From Hexactinellida sp. DTS-2022 (taxonomy: Eukaryota; Porifera; Hexactinellida), in the NCBI GenBank assembly GCA_028753945.1, contig JAPNXP010000001.1, positions 8,732,501 to 8,796,500 on the forward strand: a stretch of 64,000 nt of DNA. Direction: 5' to 3'. Position 1 is the stretch's first letter; every line of letters starts with the position of its first letter. The notes under the pieces are model-generated. The model did not search any database and was not told the origin of the DNA. It was given only the letters and a program-made list of their open reading frames with translations. Both the position numbers and the translations under genes were made by a program. This document shows positions 55,352 through 64,000 of this stretch, piece by piece.

Positions 55352-58300
55352 AAGTTAATACTACTTGTTTATCATCCATATTTTATGGACTTCTGGGGAA
55401 GGTTTTTTCTTTTACTTTCCAATTGAAACTCTAGCATTATCCTAAACCAAGTATAAAGATTATCCTTATATTTATCACGATAAATTTGTCAACGCGATGC
55501 CCAATATATTAATATTTCCCTTCCTACTTGGCCATTTAATTATTAAGAGAGACACAAACTTTCCAAATTGCTACTTAATGTTCTTCGTTGATATACACAC
55601 TCACTTAATATTTGTCTACATTCTTATGAGAATCTCTGATTATCTTTGACCTGGTTGACTGTTCTTGTACACACAAAAGTCTGTACACAAATGCCATACC
55701 AAAGTTGTACTCCAGTGTAGCACTAATCTTGTACACAGATGTCTCTGTATACAAGTGTGGTACTCCCATTTATTATCACTTGCACCTCAGATATTTACTC
55801 CTAAAGTTTCTACAGTTATGTTTGCTGTTTATTAATTACACTAGCTGAACTAGTTTAACATAGACTGATGCACCAATCTCCATTTGGTTCCTAGCATTGT
55901 TAGCTTATAATTGGAAAAGTGACTTACAATTACATCACACCACATCTTGTGTTACTTTTCATTCTTCTCAAGATAATAAAAGAGTTTATAGCGGTGAATT
56001 GGCCTCCAGGCTAATCAATATTCTTTGTAATTACTGAAGTTACAGGGCTTTGTTACCTCGATTGTTTTAGAATATGTACAAGTTTGATAGCCACTTTTGA
56101 GTTACCTTTGGACGGGGGAATTTCTATTAGAAATGCTCTTATATTAAGTTAACCGAAACATCAGCAATCCACTGATTAACCATGTATGAATGTAGTCAGT
56201 TGCCAAGATATTATGTATGGCCTTTGGGATGTAGTTTGGTTGCCAGAGCATTCCATAATCCCAAATTGAAGGTAAGATAGATTATATTTTGTTTAATTCA
56301 GCGAATGACAGTAAATGTTTTCAGCTACCAATCCAGCAGTTGCGAGTTGGAATATTAGCGAGATTTAAATTACATTCCTAATAAGATTAAAAGTGTCAGT
56401 GAATATCAAGTCCTGAAGTTTTATTCTACACCTATTGCCCCTTTGTTAATTTAATAGCTATGATTTACTTGCATTTTCATGGATTTTATTAATTGTGCAC
56501 AAGTTCGGTGCTAGGAAGGTATTATTGCGTTTTTATCAGATTCGCATTTACACTTTCTATCAGTCGAAGTAAATGATCTCAGAGTCAGATTTTAATAATC
56601 AATCAGTAGTATTGTCTGTGCTGAAAGAATATAATTTTAGAATTTTCCTTTTGGCTGCCCCGGTTGGGATGAAGTTTTGTCATTAAATAATTAAGATATT
56701 ATATTATTCTTAACTTCCACCTACTTTGTAAATCCACTCTTAGCTAGTTAGAAATAGTACAGTAAACTGTCGTTATTACAAACACGATAAGGCGAAATAT
56801 TGGTTAAGGAGTATAACCTTAATTCCCCTAGCCTATACAAATGCATACAAGGACTTCGGTTATTACGAGCAAATCTCAAAGGTCTCTTCGTGTTCGTTTA
56901 ACGAGTCTACAATTATACAATATTATAAATTGAATGGTCACATTACAAACCCTCGATTGTCCAAAAAATGTCAAAATTATATTTGTGCATATGAAATAAT
57001 TATATTCAGGCTAAAAAGAAACACTGAATTACACTAATTTGCAATATGTTTATTAAATTTATTTAGAACTCAACGAAATGTGATGTTTTACGCATTTATT
57101 TCCCCCTCTATACTAATATTGAATCGATATTCTGAAACCTATAATTTTGCTCTGATCTTTCGATAAAAGATATAGATATGTAGTTGTAATTATTTGTTTT
57201 CATATTTTCTTAGTTGTAATATTTTACGATTCATTGTGGGTTTACCATTTCATGTACTGTATCATAAGAATATTCTTCCAGCCGGTGCAGCCATCATTAA
57301 TTATACTTATGATGGCTGGTTACTATTATTTTCCTAATTTACTTGTATTGTTAATGCGTTAATTATTGAAGTATTACAAGTACGTATTAAAAATAGAACT
57401 GAAATAAGCTAATTCATTAACTAGATCCACGTTTGTATATGCTAGTGAAATTAAACCTTGTACTCTTTATACCAATATTTTCCTTATCCGTGTTCGTATT
57501 AACGAGAATGTATTCTCTTATTAATTAATTAAGATGAAAGATCATAATGCATGACGGGGGGAAAAGTTTATTACAACTGTAGAAATGTAGAAATGTAGAT
57601 ATGTGTCTATCACAATACATCGATTATTGTACATTATTTTCCTCATAAATATGATAAAACGTATACCATAATTCAATATTCGGTAAGAACATCGTCAATA
57701 CGAACCTCGGGACCGTTTAAAAGCATTCACCTTACCCGGAATTCGTATTACCAATATCATTTGCATTGAAAAGGCTTTGAAGGGTGCTGAAGTATGTAGT
57801 GCTTATCAGTTAGTATGAACGGAATATCGTGTTCGTACTAATGGAGTGCTACTGTATCTAAGTAATGCGTGAAGCGGCTTCACGTATAGTAGTATAATAG
57901 TTATACGCGTATTATGTAATTTAGCTTTCCATCAATATTTTAATTATTTTAGCGAAGACCACAAGTAAAATACAGTGACATGCCAATGATTGGATAAGTT
58001 TTCTCTTAACTTTTATGGTTGTGAAGCCATTTTGCTAATAAGCTAATCAGTCATAAAATCGATTAATTATTTAAAATAATATTCCCTCGAAAAAACTTCC
58101 ATATTAGGATATCTCAGCTGATAATAATGCCACAAATCTCCAGACCTGTTTAAATATTTCTTCTAAAAAATAATTTATTCACTAATTAGCGTGCGAATGT
58201 CCTTTTTGTAGGTTCTTTTACGAAGTATAAATGAATAAAACGACCATCTTCTCAATGTTCATTAGTCCACATTTGTAACCTATAAATACTGTGTTAGAAG

Positions 58301-58653
58301 CTGTTTCAAATATAAATGTGAACAGGCTTGTGAAAAATTGAACAACATAAGATAGGGCGTGCTTTCGATAAAATGCTCTATTCACACAATGCAATGATCA
58401 TGATCTTTGCATCAAATGCTATGTATAGTATTTTCCAATATTGTGTCCTTGAGCCAAATTGCACTGTGATATAGTGCTAAATTATGCGGATTCGATATTA
58501 TCTCTTGTAATACGTACATGTCTGTTTCATACAGTTAGGCTACAAAATAATACTTAAATAATCAACTACATAATTAGTAATAATATAAAACATTTTCAAC
58601 CTCAATTATTTGCTGGAATATGATGGGACTAAATAGGTATCTTAGCTTAATTA

Positions 58654-61600
58654 ATGGTCCTCAAGGTAATCGAATACTATGAGTGCTATCACGACACGCC
58701 CGGGTTCCGAGAGAAGCTCTCTGCTTACGAGAAGGAGGTCGAGAACACATCGGACTCTATCAAGGGACTAGTCAAAGAGGTGCGGAAGGTAATCAATGCA
58801 ACGAAAGAGTTCTCCAAAGCCCAGCTAGCGTTTGCAGACGTGCTGGGTGCTTTCAGTTTTGATACCGTGGGGGAGAGGTCTGAGATGGAAGAGAAGATCC
58901 TCAGCTCTCTGATGGAACTCGCCGAGCACATCCGTACAGTGGAGGAGCAGCGGGAGAGAATGACGGATAACATCGCTATTCGAGTGTGCGAGGGTCTGGA
59001 GAAGTTCCGTAAGCAGTGCATCAGTCCGCTGAAGGACCACAAGCGCCAGTTCGAGAGGACCACAGATCAGTTCTACGGAGTAATGGACAAGCGTATGACA
59101 CTAACGACTAAGAAGAGGGAACAGGTCTGTCAAGCAGTGTAATACCCCTGGGTTCTGTTATACTTACTCTGTATTAGGTGTTGATAGACAATGATAAGGA
59201 GTGGGATAAAGTGAAGGAGTCGTACCAGACGCAGGCTTTCCAGTACCTAGAGTCTCTGCAGGCTGTACACGAGCGGAAGGTGTTCGAGTGCATGGAGCCA
59301 ATCCTCGGTCTGTTGAGGGACACATTCACTTTCTACCATCAGGTAACTACGCTACGATCGAGTTTTAACATTATGCTTTGTGATTACCTATATGATATGA
59401 GTAAGCGCCCGGAGCTTATTGTTTTCGTGGGACAAAATTATCCTGAATTTTTTTTTGAAAAATCCAGAAAATACTATAAAATTTAGGTCGGTTCTAATGG
59501 TTCTCACCGACAGTATATAACTATACATACCGAAGTTGCCAAAATAAATGGAATTACACTCCAGTGATCAACTAATGTGTTTAATTTTTTAATACCAATG
59601 TATTTTTATTGACCCGGCGCTATTCGTGCAAATAAGGTATTCTATCTATTCCTACTCTAGTCGTATGAAGAGTCTCAGAACCTAACTCCACTGTGTCTGG
59701 ACCTGCAGTACAGTATCCAGTTGACCAGGGACGCGTATGACTCCACGATAGACAAGGCTCACGACCTCATGAAGCGAGTTAGAGAGAAGGGCGCTCCCAC
59801 CCCCGGGATCACCAGAGGGTATCTGTATGTCGCTGAGCGGAAGAAGGGGACAGTCGGATCCTGGGTGAGACACTACATGGAGTACCACGAGGAGGGGGAC
59901 GAGGTCTACTTCTATTCAATAAACCCTGTTTGTTTCAAAGGTCATGTCTCAGATAAAGATTTGTTGAAAGTCAGAAGGGAGTCCTGCACGCGCTGCAGGA
60001 CGGATGAGGTGGAGAGACGTTTCTGCTTTGAGATTGTCTCCAGCGACAAGCGCGTATTCCTTCTTCAGGCAGACTCACCAGTAAGTATCCCATATATGTG
60101 TATATTAGTCCTGGGTTCTTTAGAACATGCGTCACAACCCAAAGTATGTAGGGGCGTAGCCAGGGTGCGATACTTTGGGCACAGGAAAAATTGTGTCCAC
60201 AAAAATTCCCACTAGTATAATACTACTATAGTGTGGAATAGCCACACCTCTGAAAGTATGGTCGCCAAATATTTTTTGGGTCGCCGGATTGACTATGAAA
60301 AAAATGGGAATTTAATTGCATGTTGGTGGACTTATTGGACAAGTCGCCAAGGTAATTGACCAGAAAAAGAGGGTAGAAAATTAGGAATAACATAATCTGA
60401 TCAATATAGGGTGTCCGCAGGACATGGCTAGAAGCCCTGGGGGGAAAGGAGCCTACCTACTTTGACCTCGAGACACTCCCCCTGGAGGTGGAGGTGACAT
60501 CGGAAATGATAAAGTTTGCTCAGAAGTGCATAGCTGCGATTGAGGAGAGAGGGGTGGACGAGGAGGGAATATACAGGAAGTCTGGCATGCAGGCGAAGAT
60601 TGCGAAAGTAATAAAAGAGTTTGAGAGAGGAAAAATGGAAAAGTTGGATTTCTCAGAAGAATCAGAGAATGACATCCACACGATATCGGGCTGTCTCAAG
60701 TACCTGCTCGCCCACACTCTCCCGGAGCCTCTCTTCACCTTCGAGAAGAACGAAGAGCTGGTCGCGACTGGGAAGATATCGAGCTATGACGAGCGCAGTC
60801 TCAAGCTACAGGGCATAGTTAAAGCTCTGCCGCAGTCCAACCAGGACCTGCTCGGGCTGCTGGTCACGCACCTAGCTCTCATAGCAGACCACTCGGAAAA
60901 GAATATGATGCGGGCCAGCAATGTGGGCGTGGTGTTCGGTCCCACGCTAATGCGTCCTCGCAACGAAACAGTGCAGTCTATAATGAATATAAAGTATCAG
61001 AATATTGTAGTGCAGCAGCTCATTGAGGACAACCAGAGGATTCTACACGGGACAGTCACCCTCTCCAACTCTTCTCTGGTCGCGTCTACCCCTCTCACAA
61101 ACCGGCCCTACAGCCAGATGGTCAGCTCCTCCTTCCGCTCTTCTCAGTACTCCCTCAAGCCGGGCCCCCAGCCTAGGTTCTTAGAGAACCGACAGACCGT
61201 ATTCATAGAGTCGGATGGAAACGAGTCTACCCTTACCTACCCCAACAGCCGGCCTCTCTCCTTCATGCCCCCGCGGCCCCCGCAGCCGGCACGAGGCCTG
61301 CCGCACCAAATGAGCGCCTCTGTTATCAAGCCGCCCCCGCTCCCGGACCCCAGTCGGAAGCCCTTAATACCCGGAGGCAGGCCCTTCTCGGTTATGATAG
61401 AGCCCAACAACAAGCCCCTCCTGCCGCCTAAGTCCGACCTCGCCACGAGCTCCTCCTCCCCCTTCAAGCGGAAGCCTGTGCACAGAGACAAGACCCCTCT
61501 GGGCGCGCGGAACTCCCGCGGGAACCAGGACAGCGTAGACCAGCCTCGTACAGACGGCGACACGCCCATAGACGCCTCGCCCGAAGCAACATTCACCCCA

Positions 61601-61888
61601 GGGAAGCCTACTCACAACGCCTCCCCTTATGATAAGTTCGAAGCAAGCCCGGGAGCGATAGAAACAGTGCGGGAGGAAAGTAAGGAGTCTCCGTCTGCTG
61701 ACTCCACCAAGGGACAGAAGGCGCGAGCTATATTTGATTGTGACGGGGAAAATGATAACGAGCTGTGTTTTAAAAAGTTCGATGTGTTCGAGAATGTCAA
61801 AAAATCTAACGAGCCCCAGTGGCTCTTCGCAGACCTTCAAGGGAAGCGAGGCCTGATTCCTGAGAATTACATAGAGTATATAGTTTGA
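58654..61888 (+). CDS. ARHGAP26: GRAF-type Rho GTPase-activating protein (BAR-PH-RhoGAP-SH3)
   Basis: Four exons: 58654-59124, 59178-59342, 59661-60080 and 60410-61888, all phase 0, give 844 aa (human GRAF1 is 814). Domains in order: BAR (about 1-215, starting CYHDTPGFREKL as in GRAF); PH (about 265-365, GYLYVAERKKG ... RRTWLEALGGKEP); RhoGAP (about 375-560) with arginine finger Arg408 in GIYRKSG, then NVGVVFGPTLMRP; a Pro/Ser-rich linker (about 580-780); and a C-terminal SH3 (about 785-844, KARAIFDCDGENDNELCF ... GLIPENYIEYI). GRAF proteins sense membrane curvature in clathrin-independent endocytosis and inactivate RhoA/Cdc42. It could equally be orthologous to the ARHGAP10/26/42 ancestor. 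OPHN1 is excluded by the SH3. Intron 1 is 53 bp. Confidence 0.95.
59493..59627. repeat. CCGAATAAGCGCC-family repeat in GRAF intron 2
   Basis: Reverse-complement relative of 21098-21243: shares ATTACACTCCAGTGATCAACT and TATTGACCCGGCGC blocks. It accounts for much of this 318-bp intron. Confidence 0.6.
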
Positions 61889-62928
61889 TAGTCTCTACAG
61901 TTTATTGTGTCATTCCTATGAGCTGTGTTCATTGTATATATTGAGCAATAATCAGTGGCAGGATATTATTCTGTCTGCAGAGATTTTAATACTAACAACT
62001 TGTATTTAGTTTATTACTGCTTATTCTATTGTACTATTTCATATATTCTTAACGAAATGTTGTTTATTCTTTGTCTGATATGGATCTCCTAACAGCTGGT
62101 TATGCTACAGTATAACCTGCCACTCATTCCATAGGAACAGCGTTACGTTTTAACTTTCACCCAAGTCTGGTAGGTTTTGGCCGAAGGCCGAAAGGTATAT
62201 GAGTGGATGCTGGCAGGTTTCTGCTGAGATTTGGGCAAATTCCCAGTCAGTTTAAGTGTGTAAATTATAGCTCGTTTTAAAGAATAAAATGTCTGAACAT
62301 GTAAGAGCTAGGATTGGGTCGCAGGCGTGAAAATGAGTAGGTTTTGTGGTTTACCAGACACTGGGAATTTATCATATTTTATGTCCAAATTATAATAAAT
62401 TATAAATATAAACAACAACAAAACACTTTGGCCACATGTGAATATACTAATGGATTCTCAAATTTGAAGGAAATGGTACGATCAGGGTATTATACAGGAC
62501 TATAATTGAACACTCCTAAGGTCACTATACGTAGTATGAATTTTGTACGTCTTAAAAGGTTAGTTTTGTATTACTCTTGGGGACTTTCGGCAGTTTTCAC
62601 GCTCCTAAACGCAAAGTCGAAAACATCCCAATTTATACGCCTGGGTACGATAGATTTTCTAGAAATATCTTCATAAGAGCTACACTGTCATTACTATCTA
62701 ATACGTATATAAAATACCATCTTAGTTTTTATTTATTTATTATTATTTAAAATTCCAGTACATACCCTATTACCCCACGATCTAGTTGGCACAAATATTT
62801 AATAATATGTTATTTATATAGCTGATAGAATGAATATGATTTAAGAGCTATACGAATGGCTCAATGAATTTGTAAGTACAAAAGCTGAAATCGTGCAAGT
62901 TTAGCATAAAGTAATAGTAATTAAGTTA
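61889..62928. other. Spacer between converging GRAF and channel genes
   Basis: 1.04 kb, AT-rich, between the ends of two converging genes. GGCCGAAGGCCG near 62178 is a small palindrome. AATAAA at 62283-62288 may serve GRAF, and TTTATT runs near 62730 may serve the minus-strand channel gene. Nothing else seen. Confidence 0.5.
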
Positions 62929-64000
62929 TCAGGCCTCATCTTCGATCTGCTCGGTTTCTAGCTCGGCAATAGCGGGATCTATTACACTAGAGATTGCTTT
63001 GTTGCTCTCCGTATCATAAGATTCCTTCAACCGCTCAAAGTTCTCTTCCGAGAATGTTATCAGCTCGCAGTGTGTTACTGTCCTATGGCTGTACTTGTAG
63101 GGTCTGCGTCCCAGCGTTTCTAAGAATCCGAAGTAGTCCCCCGCGCCTAGATATTTGACACACTTCCTGTTAGAGTCCAGACATTCTATCGATCCCTTCA
63201 TGATGTAGTATATCTCCTGTCCCGCGTCCCCTATCTTGGCCACGTACTCGCCTTGCGTGAGGAGGAGTGGCTCTAGCAACAGGGCCACGTGTCGCTGGAT
63301 GTTAGCGTCGAATTGTTTCAGTATAGGAATGGAGTTCAATGCCTGGCTATTCACTTTGCTTAGGAGCTCATTTCGGAGACAATATGGGAATTCCTCCAAC
63401 AACTGGTTTCTGTCGGTCCCCTTGTTCTTACTCCAACAGTACTCGTAGAACTCCTTGACACGGCCCTGTATCGATGCTGGCAAGTTCAGATCTTTCATGT
63501 AACTCTCCAGTACTTTGAACTTAGATTCGTATTGGACCTTTTGTGCATTCAAACTCGCAAGTGTGGAAGTGATATTTCCCAAAATGAAACCCATCACGAA
63601 TCTCCCGATCGGTATGAGTACAATAGCTAGTAACATTTCCATCTCCTGCGTGGGAACGATATCTCCGTACCCTGTTGAAGTCATTGTGGCTACAGTCCAG
63701 TACATGCTGGTCAGGTACTGATCCATCAAGGAATAGATATCATTATCCAAACGATAGGTGCCATTGACAAATGTTGCTATATAAACATTCTTCGAAACTG
63801 CCCAGCTGTTGGGACTGCACACGCTCATCTGACAGCCTATTACGAACCAGATACAGCATACAATATGCAGTGTCAATGTCACCAGTACGAAGAACTTAAA
63901 TATTCGAATGTACGTAGTCCATGAGCTCAGAGTCTTCTCTTGTTCAGATAGGATGAATGGCAATCTTATTCCGCGGATGGCGTGCGGTATCCTCAGGTAG
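62929..64000 (-). CDS. CNBD potassium channel (CNGK/HCN-like), 5' partial
   Basis: The C-terminal 356 residues of a voltage-gated-like channel; the 5' part lies beyond base 64000, and the frame is open to the edge (reading RIPHAIRGIRLPFILSEQEK into S5). Visible: S5 (RIFKFFVLVTLTLHIVCCIWF); pore helix and filter MTSTGYGDIVP; S6 (LLAIVLIPIGRFVMGFILGN); C-linker; and a cyclic-nucleotide-binding fold ending in an acidic tail. A GYGD filter implies K+ selectivity, as in sea-urchin CNGK rather than the CNG cation channels; HCN channels have GYG without this D. In the phosphate-binding cassette the conserved FGE is FGF, and the Arg-Thr pair that binds the nucleotide phosphate (R591/T592 in HCN2) aligns with Tyr-Lys. 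The CNBD may therefore be ligand-independent, like that of KCNH. The subfamily is uncertain. Confidence 0.88.
   Translation of the reverse strand, partial: YLRIPHAIRGIRLPFILSEQEKTLSSWTTYIRIFKFFVLVTLTLHIVCCIWFVIGCQMSVCSPNSWAVSKNVYIATFVNGTYRLDNDIYSLMDQYLTSMYWTVATMTSTGYGDIVPTQEMEMLLAIVLIPIGRFVMGFILGNITSTLASLNAQKVQYESKFKVLESYMKDLNLPASIQGRVKEFYEYCWSKNKGTDRNQLLEEFPYCLRNELLSKVNSQALNSIPILKQFDANIQRHVALLLEPLLLTQGEYVAKIGDAGQEIYYIMKGSIECLDSNRKCVKYLGAGDYFGFLETLGRRPYKYSHRTVTHCELITFSEENFERLKESYDTESNKAISSVIDPAIAELETEQIEDEA

Larger units (their letters stand above)
54601..58653. other. ATP7-GRAF spacer
   Basis: 4 kb without a recognisable gene. The proximal part holds the long inverted repeat at 54867-55351. 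A small hairpin with 10-bp arms CAGCCATCAT/ATGATGGCTG lies at 57288-57318. The worn repeat carrying GTTCGTATTAACGAGA and AAGGCGAA words appears at about 56760-56915, 57450-57510 and 57690-57845, also seen at 22860-23050, 31720-31970 and 54045-54200. Confidence 0.5.

Noticed and set aside
1..64000. tRNA, rRNA, CRISPR or bacterial operon features
   Set aside because: No cloverleaf with a convincing TTCGAAT-type arm, no rRNA-like blocks and no regularly spaced repeats were seen. Everything indicates eukaryotic nuclear DNA.

Overview
This window is nuclear DNA from an animal, not a prokaryote. The genes are intron-bearing with GT-AG splice sites, exons are GC-richer than the very AT-rich spacers, and the gene set is metazoan: UBR5, a SOCS protein, an OATP transporter, CUL2, ILRUN, acid sphingomyelinase, BUD31, PRPS, MFSD8/CLN7, an ATP7 copper pump, GRAF and a CNBD potassium channel. 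The phylum cannot be read from the sequence. Several proteins are derived relative to the usual animal forms, and many small introns are only 46-102 bp, which suggests a compact or fast-evolving invertebrate lineage.

Layout: 1-5154 is the C-terminal part of UBR5 (+), and 6477-6986 is a SOCS2/CISH-like gene (+). Two adjacent MITEs fill 7795-8563, followed by an OATP gene (8764-10785, -). 12550-14334 holds a decayed tyrosine-recombinase-like gene split by a hAT-type MITE. 14446-20887 carries three co-oriented genes: a BC-box/LRR protein, OGG1 (only 75 bp downstream) and a complete six-exon CUL2. ILRUN (22578-24199), acid sphingomyelinase (24872-26659) and BUD31 (26937-27371) follow, all +. On the minus strand are a small coiled-coil protein resembling TEX12 (27851-28240) and PRPS (29455-30408). 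30409-39651 is a gene-poor, repeat-rich stretch. MFSD8 lies at 39652-41325 (+), and an unrecognised protein with an eIF4E-binding motif at 42780-43733 (+). After another AT-rich spacer come a 13-exon ATP7 gene (47307-54600, +), a spacer with a long inverted repeat, a four-exon GRAF-type RhoGAP (58654-61888, +), and the C-terminal part of a CNBD channel (62929-64000, -).

Exon structures for CUL2 (747 aa), ATP7 (1267 aa), GRAF (844 aa), the LRR protein (496 aa), UBR5 and ILRUN were rebuilt by hand from splice sites and phase. The totals close in frame at lengths near the known orthologues, except for ILRUN, whose last exon is unsure.

Two functional themes stand out. First, ubiquitin ligation: a HECT ligase, a SOCS-box adaptor (Elongin B/C-CUL5 type), CUL2, and an LRR protein with a BC-box that would be expected to dock on Elongin B/C-CUL2. 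Second, transposon traffic: non-autonomous hAT-like and pogo/Tigger-like elements with clean terminal inverted repeats and target duplications, including a nest of three elements inside one ATP7 intron. The most notable biology is a UBR5 that has lost both the UBR box and the MLLE domain while keeping its HECT catalytic cysteine, and the physical linkage of CUL2 with a candidate CUL2 substrate receptor.
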